From the NCBI GenBank assembly GCA_965203635.1, contig OZ241903.1, forward strand, positions 2,852,001 through 2,916,000: 64,000 bases of DNA, read 5' to 3'. Under the pieces are notes generated by a model, which was not told the DNA's origin, ran no database searches, and saw only the letters and a program-made list of their open reading frames with translations. Position 1 is the first letter of the stretch, and each line of letters opens with the position of its first letter. This DNA comes from Aldehydirespirator sp965203635 (GTDB taxonomy: Bacteria; Actinomycetota; Acidimicrobiia; Acidimicrobiales; Aldehydirespiratoraceae). Of this stretch, positions 35,829 to 45,325 are shown in pieces. Both the position numbers and the translations under genes were made by a program.

Positions 35829-36860
35829 GTGGCCCGAGCACCGAAGGGAATCGATCCGGAGCCGGTCTCGGCCTGGCTGGCCGGTGAGGTGGGAGTGGTC
35901 CCACCCCTCGATTTCGATCCCATCGCGGGAGGAGCCTCCAACCTGACGTTCGTGGTGACCGACGCCGGCGGCCGCCGGGTGGTTCTGCGGCGCCCGCCCA
36001 CCGGCCATGTGCTGGCGAGCGCCCACGACATGGGCCGCGAGCACCGGGTGATCTCCGCGCTGGCACCCACCCCGGTGCCGGTTCCGCCCGCTCTGGGCCT
36101 GTGCACCGACGCAGACGTCAACGGTGCCGACTTCTACGTAATGGACTTCGTGGACGGCTCGGTCGTGTTCGACCGCACCGACGCCATGAACGTGGCCGAG
36201 GCGGTGCGACCGGTGATGGCCCACTCGATCGTCGACACCCTCGCGGACCTTCACTGCCTGGACCCCGACGATGTCGGGCTGGGCGACCTCGGCCGCCGCG
36301 AGGGCTACTGCGCCCGCCAGCTGCGGCGCTGGCAGCGCCAGGTGGACGAGGGCTCCGACCGCGACCTGCCCGAGGTGCGTCAGCTTCACGACCGGCTGGT
36401 GGCCACGATCCCCGAGCAGCAGGGGGTGGGGATCGTGCACGGCGACTACCGCCTCGACAACTGCATCATGGCCGCCGACGGATCGGTGGCCGCGGTGCTC
36501 GACTGGGAGCTGTGCACCCTCGGCGACGTGCTGATCGATGTGGCCGGACTGGTGACGTGGTGGGGCGATACGGAGAGGGGCAAGGGCCGGCTGGCCGAGA
36601 TGCCCACCACCGTCGAAGGCTTCGGCAGCCCTGCTGATGTGCTGGAGCGCTACAGCCGGCGATCCGACCGGGACCTGTCGTCGCTGGACTGGTACGTCGC
36701 GCTGCAGTTCTGGCGGGTGGCCTGCATCATCGAGGGCGTGAGGGTGCGCCACACCGCGGGCGCCATGGGCGACAACCAGCACTACGACGACACCGGTGCC
36801 CGGATGTTCATCGACTACTCCCTGGCCCGCTGCACCGAAGCCCTCGATTCGGTGTCCTGA
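35829..36860 (+). CDS. Aminoglycoside-phosphotransferase-fold kinase, ACAD10/11-like
   Basis: A 343-residue protein with an APH-type kinase fold: AGGASNLTFVVTDAGGRRVV (nucleotide loop), FYVMDFVDGSVVFDR, catalytic loop VHGDYRLDNCIM and metal site LDWELCTLGDVLIDVAG. Members near acyl-CoA dehydrogenases resemble the kinase domains of ACAD10/11, which phosphorylate 4-hydroxyacids before dehydration; that role fits the neighbourhood but is inference. The frame also opens at ATG 35745; GTG 35829 is preferred because the added N-terminus is atypical. The next gene starts 5 bp downstream. Confidence 0.78.
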   Translation: MARAPKGIDPEPVSAWLAGEVGVVPPLDFDPIAGGASNLTFVVTDAGGRRVVLRRPPTGHVLASAHDMGREHRVISALAPTPVPVPPALGLCTDADVNGADFYVMDFVDGSVVFDRTDAMNVAEAVRPVMAHSIVDTLADLHCLDPDDVGLGDLGRREGYCARQLRRWQRQVDEGSDRDLPEVRQLHDRLVATIPEQQGVGIVHGDYRLDNCIMAADGSVAAVLDWELCTLGDVLIDVAGLVTWWGDTERGKGRLAEMPTTVEGFGSPADVLERYSRRSDRDLSSLDWYVALQFWRVACIIEGVRVRHTAGAMGDNQHYDDTGARMFIDYSLARCTEALDSVS

Positions 36861-36865
36861 CGCCC

Positions 36866-38944
36866 ATGCGCGACCCCGCCTACGACGTGCTGTTCGAGCC
36901 GGTGCCGATCGGCCCGCTGGTGGCCAAGAACCGGTTCTTCCAGGTGCCCCACTGCAACGGCATGGGCTACCGGGACCCCAGAGCCTGCGCCGAGATGCGA
37001 GCGGTCAAAGCGCAGGGAGGCTGGGCGGTGGTGTGCACCGAGGAGGTCGAGATCCACTACACGTCGGAGGTCACGCCCTACATCGAGGGCCGCCTCTGGG
37101 ATGACGCCGACATCGGCGCCCTGGCGGTGATGGCCGAGCGGGTCCACGACTGCGGGGCCCTGGCCGGAATCGAGCTCGCCTACAACGGCCTCGACGGCAC
37201 CAACCTCCACTCCCGTGTGGTCCCGCAGGCGCCGTCGGCGCTGCCGGTGATCTCCGGTTCCTCCCACCCCGTCCAGGCCCGGGCCATGACCAAGCGGGAC
37301 ATCGCCAACCTGCGGCGCTGGCACCGCCAGGCCGTGGACCGCTCGCTTCGGGCCGGCTTCGACCTGGTCTACGTCTACTCGGGCCACTCCCTGGGCGCGG
37401 CCCATCACTTCCTGTCGCGGCGCTACAACCACCGCAGCGACGAGTACGGAGGAAGCCTCCGCAACCGGATGAGGCTGCTGCGGGAGCTGCTGGAGGACGC
37501 CATCGAGGAGGTGTCCGGACGGGCCGCGGTGGCCTGCAGGGTGACCGTGGACGAGACCATGTACCGAGACGGCATCGACCGGGCCGAGATCGAGGAGGTG
37601 ATCGGCGAGCTGGGCGAGATCCCCGACCTGTGGGACTTCGTGCCGGGCACCTGGGAGGACGACAGCGTGACGTCTCGCTTCAGCGCCGAGGCCCACGAGG
37701 AGCAGTGGGTGCGGGGCCTGAAAGCCCTCACCTCCAAGCCGGTGGTCGGCGTCGGCCGCTTCACGTCGCCCGACACGATGGTCCGCATGATCCGCCAGGG
37801 CATTCTCGACTTCATCGGCGCGGCCCGGCCCTCCATCGCCGACCCGTACCTGCCCCTCAAGATCGAGGAGGGCAGGCCGGAGGACATCCGCGAGTGCATC
37901 GGCTGCAACATCTGCGTGACCGGCGACTACACGATGTCGCCCATCCGCTGCACCCAGAACCCGTCTATGGGCGAGGAGTGGCGCCGGGGCTGGCATCCCG
38001 AGCGCTACCGCCCCCGTCACGCCGACGAGCGAGTGCTGGTGGTGGGCGCCGGCCCGGCCGGCCTGGAGGCCGCTATGTCTCTCGGCAAGCGGGGATACGG
38101 GGTAGTGCTGGTCGAGAGGTCGCGCACCCTCGGTGGCCGGGTGGCGGCCGAGGCCCGGCTACCGGGGCTGGCCGAGTGGATCCGGGTGGCGGACTACCGC
38201 CTGGGCCAGATCTCGCGGCTCGACAACGTCGAGCACTATCTGGAGAGCGACATGACGGCCGAGGAGGCCCTCTCCTACGGCTTCGACCATGTCGCGGTGG
38301 CCACCGGCTCGGTCTGGCGGCGCGACGGGGTGGCCCGCTGGCACACCCGGGCCGGCGCGATGGCCATCGGCGACCTGCCGGTGTACACGCCCGACGACAT
38401 CCTGGCCGGGACCCGCCCGCCCGCTGGCGCTCGGGTGGCCGTCTACGACGACGACCACTACTACATGGGAGGCGTCCTGGCCGAGTTGCTGCAAGCCGAG
38501 GGTTTCGAGGTGGCGCTGGCCACGCCGGAGCCGCTGGTGTCGGCGTGGACGGTCAACACCATGGAGCAGCACCGCATCCAGGCCCGTCTCATGGAGGCAG
38601 GAGTCGAACTGCATGCGTCGAGCGCGGTGGCGGCGGTGCTCGACGACGGTCTGCGGACCGAGTGCGCCTTCACCGGCCGCGAGGGGCGGATCGACGCCGA
38701 CGCGGCGCTGCTGGTCACCGCCCGCCTGCCCGACGACGGGCTCGTCCAGGATCTGCTGGCCCGGCGCGACGAGTGGGACGACCTCGGCCTGCGCAGTGTC
38801 CGGGCCGTTGGAGACGCCCTGGCTCCGGGCACGATCGCGGCCGCGGTGTGGGACGGCCGCCGCTACTCGGAGGAACTGGAGGCGCCCACCGACGACGCCG
38901 ACATCACCCCCTACCACCGCGAGATCGTCGCTCTGAGCCCCTGA
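36866..38944 (+). CDS. Trimethylamine dehydrogenase-family flavoprotein
   Basis: A 692-residue multidomain oxidoreductase. An FMN-binding TIM barrel at 1-340 starts almost like trimethylamine dehydrogenase, with NRFFQVPHC placing Cys30 where that enzyme binds FMN covalently. A [4Fe-4S] motif CIGCNIC-x11-C follows (near 350), then GEEWRRGWHPERYRP. The second half carries dinucleotide-binding motifs (VLVVGAGPAGLEAAMSLGKR and a GARVAVYDDDHYYMGG region). Two of the three aromatic-pocket residues known for trimethylamine are changed: position 60 is Glu instead of Tyr, and the Trp355 site is not Trp. A different amine substrate is therefore likely. Confidence 0.87.
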   Translation: MRDPAYDVLFEPVPIGPLVAKNRFFQVPHCNGMGYRDPRACAEMRAVKAQGGWAVVCTEEVEIHYTSEVTPYIEGRLWDDADIGALAVMAERVHDCGALAGIELAYNGLDGTNLHSRVVPQAPSALPVISGSSHPVQARAMTKRDIANLRRWHRQAVDRSLRAGFDLVYVYSGHSLGAAHHFLSRRYNHRSDEYGGSLRNRMRLLRELLEDAIEEVSGRAAVACRVTVDETMYRDGIDRAEIEEVIGELGEIPDLWDFVPGTWEDDSVTSRFSAEAHEEQWVRGLKALTSKPVVGVGRFTSPDTMVRMIRQGILDFIGAARPSIADPYLPLKIEEGRPEDIRECIGCNICVTGDYTMSPIRCTQNPSMGEEWRRGWHPERYRPRHADERVLVVGAGPAGLEAAMSLGKRGYGVVLVERSRTLGGRVAAEARLPGLAEWIRVADYRLGQISRLDNVEHYLESDMTAEEALSYGFDHVAVATGSVWRRDGVARWHTRAGAMAIGDLPVYTPDDILAGTRPPAGARVAVYDDDHYYMGGVLAELLQAEGFEVALATPEPLVSAWTVNTMEQHRIQARLMEAGVELHASSAVAAVLDDGLRTECAFTGREGRIDADAALLVTARLPDDGLVQDLLARRDEWDDLGLRSVRAVGDALAPGTIAAAVWDGRRYSEELEAPTDDADITPYHREIVALSP

Positions 38945-38964
38945 CTCGCCGGGGCCGGCGAGGT

Positions 38965-39465
38965 TCAGCCCAGCGCGGCGATGGCGGCGTCGTAGTCGGG
39001 CTCGTCGGTGATCTCGCCCACAAGCTGGGAATGCAGCACGTTGCCGTCGGCGCCGATCACCACCACCGCCCGGGCGCACAGACCGGCCAGAGGCCCGCCG
39101 GAGATGCCGACCCCGTAGTCGTCGAGAAACTCCGCGTTGCGGAAAGTCGAGGCAGTGGTCACGTTCTCGATGCCCTCGGCCTCACAGAACCGTCCCGCCG
39201 CGAAGGGCAGGTCGGCCGACACGCACACGACGGTGGTGTCCTCCATGCCGGCGGCGCGCTCGTTGAAGGCGCGCACGCTCTGGGCGCAGACCGGCGTGTC
39301 GATCGACGGGAAGACGTTCAGCACCACTCGGCCGCCGAGCAGGCTCTCCGACGTCACAGCGCCGAGGTCGCCTCCGGTCAGGGTGAACGCGGGCGCCGCC
39401 GAGCCGGCGGACGGCAGATCGCCGCTCGTGTGGACGGGATTGCCCTTGAATGCGGTTGTGGCCAC
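38965..39465 (-). CDS. tpx: Thiol peroxidase Tpx
   Basis: A 166-residue 2-Cys peroxiredoxin of the Tpx type. It has FKGNPVHTSGDLP at the start, peroxidatic Cys in VFPSIDTPVCAQSVR, a second Cys (VVCVSADLPFAAGRFCEAEG) and the AEFLDDYGVGI segment. It reduces hydroperoxides using thioredoxin. It converges with the TMADH-like gene with 20 bp between stops. Confidence 0.93.
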   Translation of the reverse strand: MATTAFKGNPVHTSGDLPSAGSAAPAFTLTGGDLGAVTSESLLGGRVVLNVFPSIDTPVCAQSVRAFNERAAGMEDTTVVCVSADLPFAAGRFCEAEGIENVTTASTFRNAEFLDDYGVGISGGPLAGLCARAVVVIGADGNVLHSQLVGEITDEPDYDAAIAALG

Positions 39466-39581
39466 GGATGTCTCCTTCGAATCTGATCTCGGTCTTGCAC
39501 TCGACGGGTCGCCACACCGGGCGTGTGACGAATGATCTATGTGCAGATCGGAGGCTACCGGGACCCGCCGTTACCATCCCA

Positions 39582-41003
39582 ATGATGCAGCCGGAACAGG
39601 TGCCGACGCCCGACCCGCTCGATCTCGAGGCATTCCGCCGCAACGCCCACGCCTTGGTCGACTGGGTGACCGACTATCTCGCCGGACTCGGCGCCAGACC
39701 GGTCCGCGAGCCAGTGGAACCGGGCGAGGTACGGGCCAAGCTCCCCGACAGCGCGCCCGAGATGCCCGAGCCGTTCGACGCGGTGCTGGCCGACCTCGAC
39801 CGGGTGGTGGTGCCGGGGCTGGCCCACTGGCAGCATCCCGGCTGGTTCGCCTTCTTCCCGGCCCAGACTTCGCCGCCGGCCGTGCTGGGCGAGCTGGCCG
39901 CGGCCGGGATCGGCGTGCAGGGGATGCTGTGGGCGACCTCGCCGGCGTCCACCGAGCTCGAGTCCCATGTGCTCGACTGGCTGGTCGACCTGCTCGACGT
40001 GCCCCAGTCGTGGAAGACGACCGGACCGGGCGGCGGGGTGCTCCAGGGCGGTGCCTCGACCGCCACCCACACCGCCATGGTGGTGGCCCGCGAGCTGTGC
40101 CGTGAGCGCACCGGAGCGCCGGCCGAGAAGATGGTGGCCTACACGTCCAACCAGGCCCACTCGTCGCTGGAGAAGGGCGCCAAGCTGACCGGGTTCGGCC
40201 ACATCCGCCTGCTGGACGTCGACCCCGACTTCGCCGCCCGGCCGGCGGCGCTGACCGGCGCCATCGAAACAGACCGCCGAGACGGCCTGGTGCCGGCCTT
40301 CCTGGGCTCCAACGTGGGCACCACCGGCACCGCCGCGGTCGATCCCCTGCGCCCTCTCGGCGAGATCGCCCGCTCGGAGCAGATATGGCATCACGTCGAC
40401 GCGGCCTACGGGGGCTCGGCCATGATCTGCGAGGAGTTCCGCCACCACCACGACGGCCTCGACCTGGTCGACAGCTACACCTTCAACCCTCACAAGTGGC
40501 TGGCCACCAACCTCGAGTGCTCGGTGATGTGGGTCGCCGACCGGAGGCCCCTGATCGACACGCTGAGCGTGGTGCCCCCCTACCTGCGCAACCCGGCCTC
40601 GGAGTCGGGCCAGGTGATCGACTACCGGGACTGGCACGCGCCGCTCGGTCGGCCGTTCCGGGCCCTCAAGCTGTGGTTCGTGCTGCGCAGCTTCGGAGCC
40701 GAGGGCCTGCGGCGGATGATCCGCAGCCATGTGGGCCGGGCCCGAGGGCTGGCGGACCGCATCGATGGCCATCCGAGGCTGGAGCGCATCGCGCCGGTGC
40801 ACTTCGCGCTGGTGTCGTTCGTGCATCGCGACGGCAACGGGGCCACCGACGCCCTGGCCGAAGCCGTCAACGCCGACGGCCGATTCTACGTGACCTCCTC
40901 GGAGGTCGACGGGCGGCGGTTCGTGCGGATCTCGGTCGGCTCGACCTGGACCACCCAACACGACGTCGAGGCCCTCTGGGACCTCATCGAGGCGAGTGCC
41001 TGA
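39582..41003 (+). CDS. PLP-dependent aromatic-L-amino-acid-type decarboxylase
   Basis: A 473-residue group II decarboxylase. It shows HWQHPGWFAFFPAQTSPPAV, GVLQGGASTATHTAM, the cofactor Asp/Ala set HVDAAYGGSAM, and the PLP lysine in FNPHKWLATN. The C-terminal small domain ends with RISVGSTWTT. It should decarboxylate an aromatic amino acid such as tyrosine, tryptophan or DOPA. ATG 39582 or the adjacent ATG 39585 may be used. Its product amine could be related to the nearby amine-dehydrogenase homologue, but no shared promoter is visible. Confidence 0.88.
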   Translation: MMQPEQVPTPDPLDLEAFRRNAHALVDWVTDYLAGLGARPVREPVEPGEVRAKLPDSAPEMPEPFDAVLADLDRVVVPGLAHWQHPGWFAFFPAQTSPPAVLGELAAAGIGVQGMLWATSPASTELESHVLDWLVDLLDVPQSWKTTGPGGGVLQGGASTATHTAMVVARELCRERTGAPAEKMVAYTSNQAHSSLEKGAKLTGFGHIRLLDVDPDFAARPAALTGAIETDRRDGLVPAFLGSNVGTTGTAAVDPLRPLGEIARSEQIWHHVDAAYGGSAMICEEFRHHHDGLDLVDSYTFNPHKWLATNLECSVMWVADRRPLIDTLSVVPPYLRNPASESGQVIDYRDWHAPLGRPFRALKLWFVLRSFGAEGLRRMIRSHVGRARGLADRIDGHPRLERIAPVHFALVSFVHRDGNGATDALAEAVNADGRFYVTSSEVDGRRFVRISVGSTWTTQHDVEALWDLIEASA

Positions 41004-41015
41004 GCGGGACCGGGA

Positions 41016-41780
41016 TCAGCGGCCCAGCGACTCCAGATAGCGGCGGGCCGCCTCGCGCGACTCGGGGTCGCGGCGGGCAGCAGCCAGCGAGTCGGCATCG
41101 TTCCACGCTCCGGCGGTGGGGACCAAGGCCTCCGCGGCCGCGTCGACCGCCCGCAGGGTGGCTCGCAACGTGTAGGCCGACTTGGTGGCCAGCGCCCGAG
41201 CCAGTTCGGTCGCGGCGTCGACGAGTTCGGACTCCGGAACCACCCGGTTGACGAAGCCCAGCGCCTGCGCCTCGGCCGCACTGAACGGGCGGCATGTCAT
41301 CACCAGGTCGCGGGTCGCGGCCGGACCGACCTCTCGCACCAGCCGGGGGATGCCGCCCCAGGCCAGCGGGATGCCCAGATCGACCTCCGGTATCACGAAG
41401 CGCACATCCTCCGCGGCCACCCGCAGGTCGCAGGCCGCGGCCAGCACCACTCCCCCGCCCACGCAGTGGCCGTGTATGGCCGCCACCGTCACCGCCTGCA
41501 TGGCCGTGATCGCCTCGGCCATCACCCTCCCGGCGTCGGTGCCGGCCCGGTCCGGTCCGCCCCCGCCGGTGAATGCGGCCAGGTCCGCGCCGGCGGTGAA
41601 CGCCCGCCCGCTGCCTCGCACGATCACCGCCTTCACGTCGTCTTGGCCGTCGAACCAGCGGGCCGCGCCGGTCAGCTCCACCAGGCAATCCACCGACAGC
41701 GGGTTGAGCTTGGCCGGATTGTCGAGCAGCAGCGTGCCCACCGCCCCGTCCACGGAGACTGAGATCGTGTCGTAGTCCAT
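41016..41780 (-). CDS. Enoyl-CoA hydratase/isomerase family protein
   Basis: A 254-residue crotonase-fold protein. The oxyanion hole segments are GSGRAFTAGADLAAFT and AAIHGHCVGGGVVLAAACDL, and a VPEVDLGIPLAWGGIPRLV segment carries the acid/base region. The reaction could be hydration, isomerisation or hydrolysis of an acyl-CoA. ATG 41780 gives a typical MDYDTISVSVDG start; the longer open frame upstream is in the divergent spacer. Confidence 0.86.
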   Translation of the reverse strand: MDYDTISVSVDGAVGTLLLDNPAKLNPLSVDCLVELTGAARWFDGQDDVKAVIVRGSGRAFTAGADLAAFTGGGGPDRAGTDAGRVMAEAITAMQAVTVAAIHGHCVGGGVVLAAACDLRVAAEDVRFVIPEVDLGIPLAWGGIPRLVREVGPAATRDLVMTCRPFSAAEAQALGFVNRVVPESELVDAATELARALATKSAYTLRATLRAVDAAAEALVPTAGAWNDADSLAAARRDPESREAARRYLESLGR

Positions 41781-41865
41781 CGGTCCTTCCCGTCCGGTCG
41801 CTTCCGCCACGACAGGATGCAACCGATGACCGCTCGTCGGCAAACGCCTGATAGAAGGAACCGCC

Positions 41866-42654
41866 ATGAGAAGCAACCCGATGCGAGAGCGCTGGGCAGC
41901 AGGAGAACCCGCCATCGGCGGCTGGCTGGGCATCCCCAGCTCCTACTCCGCGGAGATCGTGGCCCGCTGCGACTTCGACTACGTCTGCGTCGACATCCAG
42001 CACGGCCTGCTCGACTACGGCGACGCGTGGCACATGCTGCAAGCCATAAACCTGGGCTCGGCCACCCCTGTGGTGCGGGTGCCGTGGAACGAGCCGGGCA
42101 TCATCGGCAGGAGCCTCGACTCCGGCGCCAGAGGGATAGTCGTTCCCATGGTCAACACCCGGGCCGAGGCCGAGGCTGCGGTGCAGTACTGCCGGTACGC
42201 CCCCGACGGCAGCCGCAGCTATGCCGGCACCCGGGTCGTGCGCCAGGAGGGCGGCGACTACTTCGCCAACGCCAACGCCGATGTGGCTGTGATCCCGATG
42301 GTGGAGACCGCGGAGGCGGTGGACAACCTCGACGAGATCCTGTCGGTGCCGGGCGTGGACGCGGTGTACGTGGGGCCCTCGGATCTGTCGGTGACCCTCG
42401 GCTTGAGCCCGGGCAACAACGACGGCGAGCCGGCCTTCGACGCGGCGGTGGCCCGGATCCTCGACGGCTGCGCCCGACACGACGTGATCGCGGGGTGCCA
42501 CACGGTGTCGGAGCTGTGCCAGCGCCGCATCGAGCAGGGCTTCCGGATGATCACGGTCACCGCCGACACGGTGGCCCTCACCAGAGGGCTCGACGACGAG
42601 CTGCTCCGGGCCCGGGGCCAGGAGCCGGTGATCCGCTCGGCCTCGATGTACTAG
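41866..42654 (+). CDS. HpcH/HpaI-type aldolase
   Basis: A 262-residue TIM barrel. The family pattern includes GGWLGIPSSYSAEIVA, VDIQHGLLDYGD, IVVPMVNTRAEAEAAVQYCR, the metal Glu in MVETAEAV and metal Asp in YVGPSDLSVTLG. It cleaves or forms 2-oxo-acid/4-hydroxy compounds with a pyruvate-type donor. AAGGAA lies before ATG 41866. Adjacent acyl-CoA genes suggest use in side-chain degradation. Confidence 0.87.
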   Translation: MRSNPMRERWAAGEPAIGGWLGIPSSYSAEIVARCDFDYVCVDIQHGLLDYGDAWHMLQAINLGSATPVVRVPWNEPGIIGRSLDSGARGIVVPMVNTRAEAEAAVQYCRYAPDGSRSYAGTRVVRQEGGDYFANANADVAVIPMVETAEAVDNLDEILSVPGVDAVYVGPSDLSVTLGLSPGNNDGEPAFDAAVARILDGCARHDVIAGCHTVSELCQRRIEQGFRMITVTADTVALTRGLDDELLRARGQEPVIRSASMY

Positions 42655-42753
42655 CCGGTCCTGCTGACCCGACGGCCGGGTAGCAGGTCACGGATACGCT
42701 GACGCCCCACGCCGGCCAGCTCGATCGCAGCCGGCAGCAGCCAGGAGCCGCCA

Positions 42754-43977
42754 ATGGACTTCGAGTTCTCCGACGAGCAGCGAGCCTTCGCAGCCGAGGT
42801 GGAGGCGTTCCTCGACGCCAACGAGGATCCCGAGGTCTTCGACGTGACCAGGGAGAACATGGCGCAGCTGGTCGACACCCCCGAGCGCCGGGCCTTCATG
42901 AAGGAGATGGGCCGCAAGGGATGGCTGGGCATCACCTGGCCCGCCGAGTACGGCGGCAGCGAGGGCGAGGGCGTCTACGAGTACCTGCTGAACGAGGCTC
43001 TCGCCGCCCGGGGCGGCCCGCAGATCGGCAAGGGGGTCGGCATCGTGGGCAAGACGATCATCGCCCACGGCTCCGAGAGGCTCAAGGCCGAGTTCCTGCC
43101 CATGATCCTCGAGAACGACGTGGAGTTCGCGGTGGGATACTCGGAGCCCGACGCGGGGTCCGACGCCGCCTCCATGCGGCTCAAGGCCGAGCGGCACACC
43201 GCGGAGGACGGCACCGAGGGCTGGCTGCTCAACGGCCAGAAGATCTGGACCACGTCCGCCCACTTCGCCGAGTGGTACTGGCTCGGCACCCGCACCGACC
43301 CCGACAACAAGCACATGGGCATCACCTTGATGCTGGTGCCACTGGACCAGCCCGGGATCACCGTCGACGGCATCTGGACCATGGGCGACGAGCGCACCAA
43401 CTCGGTGTTCCTCGACAACGTGTTCGTGCCCGACGACTACGTGGTGGGCGAGGTCAACCACGGGTTCCGCTACATCAGCCAGGCCCTCGACCTGGAACGC
43501 TTCACGATGTTCACGTTCTCCCCCATCAAGCAGCGCCTCGACCTGCTCACCGAATGGGTGCAGAACGCGGAGCGCGACGGCGAGGCGGTGCGGTCCGATC
43601 CCAGGGTGCGGGCCCGTCTCGCCAACCTGCACGCCGAGGCCGAGGTGGCCCGGGTGCTGGGCCTGAAGTTCGTGGCCGAGGCGGTGAAGGTGGAGCAGGC
43701 GGTGCGCGAGGGCAAGGAGGGCTTCCAGCCGCCGACGGTGGCCGCCTCAGAGTACAAGCTCTACTCCACCGAGCTGTCCAAGCGCCTGGCCGACGCCTCC
43801 ATGGACATCGCCGGGCCCGGGGCGCAACTCCGGGTCCACACCACCGACGCCCCCATGGCCGGCCGGGCGGAGTCGACCTACCGCTTCACCGTGATCGACA
43901 CCATCGGCGGAGGCTCCTCGGAGATCCAGAAGAACATCATCGCCCGCCGGGGTCTCGGACTCCCCAAGAACTTCTAG
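42754..43977 (+). CDS. Acyl-CoA dehydrogenase
   Basis: A 407-residue FAD enzyme. N-terminal helical domain starts MDFEFSDEQRAFAAEVEAFL, and the middle has GYSEPDAGSDAASM and NGQKIWTTSAHFAEW. The C-terminal region carries TIGGGSSEIQKNIIARRGLG. It removes two hydrogens from an acyl-CoA and passes electrons to ETF. AGGAG lies before the ATG. It directly precedes a class III CoA-transferase gene (10 bp). Confidence 0.92.
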   Translation: MDFEFSDEQRAFAAEVEAFLDANEDPEVFDVTRENMAQLVDTPERRAFMKEMGRKGWLGITWPAEYGGSEGEGVYEYLLNEALAARGGPQIGKGVGIVGKTIIAHGSERLKAEFLPMILENDVEFAVGYSEPDAGSDAASMRLKAERHTAEDGTEGWLLNGQKIWTTSAHFAEWYWLGTRTDPDNKHMGITLMLVPLDQPGITVDGIWTMGDERTNSVFLDNVFVPDDYVVGEVNHGFRYISQALDLERFTMFTFSPIKQRLDLLTEWVQNAERDGEAVRSDPRVRARLANLHAEAEVARVLGLKFVAEAVKVEQAVREGKEGFQPPTVAASEYKLYSTELSKRLADASMDIAGPGAQLRVHTTDAPMAGRAESTYRFTVIDTIGGGSSEIQKNIIARRGLGLPKNF

Positions 43978-43987
43978 ACGTGACGCT

Positions 43988-45178
43988 GTGACGCCAGGAG
44001 CTCAGACTTCGGGGCGCACTGCCGCGCTGGCAGGAGTCCGGGTGATCGACCTGGCTCCGGTGGGTCCGGCGGCCCGGGCCACCCGGCTGCTGGCCGACTA
44101 CGGAGCGGACGTGATCAAGGTCGGCCCCGTGCCCCGCCACGCCGCCGTGGCGGTCGTGCCTCCCTCCTACGCGTACAGCGGCTACCGCGGCATGCGCCGT
44201 GCGCTGTTCGACCTCAAGAGCGACGAGGGACGCGACGCCTTCCTGGCCCTGACCCGCGGCGCCGACGTGGTGGTCGAGAGCTTCCGGCCCGGCGTGGTCG
44301 ACCGTCTCGGCATCTCCTACGAAGCCGTCCGGGCCCTCAACGAGCGGGTCGTCTACTGCTCCACCAGCGGCTACGGCCAGACCGGCCCCCGCCGGCACTG
44401 GGCCGGCCACGACCTCAACTACCTGTCGGTGTCGGGCTACGTGCATTGCAGCGGCCGCGACGCCGACGGCATTCCCGCGCTGCCCGGCGCCACCGTGGCC
44501 GACATCGCCGCGGGCGGCATGCACGCCGCCATGGCGGTGCTGGCCGCCCTGGTGCGCCGTGAGCGCACCGGAGGCGGCGAGTACCTCGACGTGTCGGTGG
44601 CCGACGGCGCGATCGGGATGATGTCGCTGTACGCCGACGAGCACCTGGCCACCGGGGCCGAGCCCGGACCCGGCCACTACATCCTCACCGGCCGCTACGC
44701 CTGCTACGGCGTCTACGCATGCGCCGACGGCCGGCACCTGTCGGTGGCCGCCATCGAGCACGCCTTCTGGGCGAACCTGTGCCGGGAGCTGGGCCTCGAT
44801 CGCTACATCGACGCCCAGACCGACGACGCCGCCCAGGACGAGATCCGGGATGCGATCGCAGCCGTGCTGGCGTCGGGCGATCGCGACGAGTGGGTGCGGC
44901 GGCTCGGCCCCGCAAACTGCTGCGTGGCCCCGGTGAACAGCGTGTCGGAGGCAGTGGCCGACGAGCAGTACCGGGACCGCGGCGTGGTGGTGAAGGCCGA
45001 GCATCCCACCGAGGGCACCATCGAGCAGGTCGCTCCGGTCTGGGCCGGTGCCGAGGCGCTAGGGGACCCGTGCGAGCTGCCCGACCTGGCCCTCACCCAC
45101 ACCGCCGAGCTGCTGGCCGAGGCCGGCTACGACAGGGACCTCATCGCAGAGCTGGCAGCCTCAGGAGTTATCGCATGA
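43988..45178 (+). CDS. Class III CoA-transferase (CaiB/BaiF family)
   Basis: A 396-residue protein. LAGVRVIDLAPVGPAARATR, DYGADVIKVGPVPRHA, FDLKSDEGRDAFLALTRGAD and VVESFRPGVVDRLGISYEAV define the family; GHDLNYLSVSGYVHCSG is the second conserved region. It activates a carboxylic acid to its CoA ester by exchange. GTG start, 10 bp after the acyl-CoA dehydrogenase. A palindromic hairpin pair follows. Confidence 0.88.
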   Translation: MTPGAQTSGRTAALAGVRVIDLAPVGPAARATRLLADYGADVIKVGPVPRHAAVAVVPPSYAYSGYRGMRRALFDLKSDEGRDAFLALTRGADVVVESFRPGVVDRLGISYEAVRALNERVVYCSTSGYGQTGPRRHWAGHDLNYLSVSGYVHCSGRDADGIPALPGATVADIAAGGMHAAMAVLAALVRRERTGGGEYLDVSVADGAIGMMSLYADEHLATGAEPGPGHYILTGRYACYGVYACADGRHLSVAAIEHAFWANLCRELGLDRYIDAQTDDAAQDEIRDAIAAVLASGDRDEWVRRLGPANCCVAPVNSVSEAVADEQYRDRGVVVKAEHPTEGTIEQVAPVWAGAEALGDPCELPDLALTHTAELLAEAGYDRDLIAELAASGVIA

Positions 45179-45184
45179 ACCTTC

Positions 45185-45302
45185 GAACTGGCAGCGAAAT
45201 GCACGCTATCCGTGCACAATGCTGCCAATTCCAGACCACCGGCCGCACCGATCACGAACTGGCAGCGTTATGCACGCCCTCCGTGCACAATGCTGCCAAT
45301 TC
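45185..45302. repeat. Palindromic hairpin pair, copy B
   Basis: Hairpins at 45185-45231 and 45256-45302 (starts 71 bp apart). Outer arms GAACTGGCAGC and GCTGCCAATTC pair with one mismatch; inner TGCACG/CGTGCA stems enclose loops of 4-5 nt. It lies in the 147-bp spacer between two same-strand genes, so any terminator role would separate transcription units. Confidence 0.9.
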
Positions 45303-45325
45303 CCGGATGGACGGGGGGTGATCGA

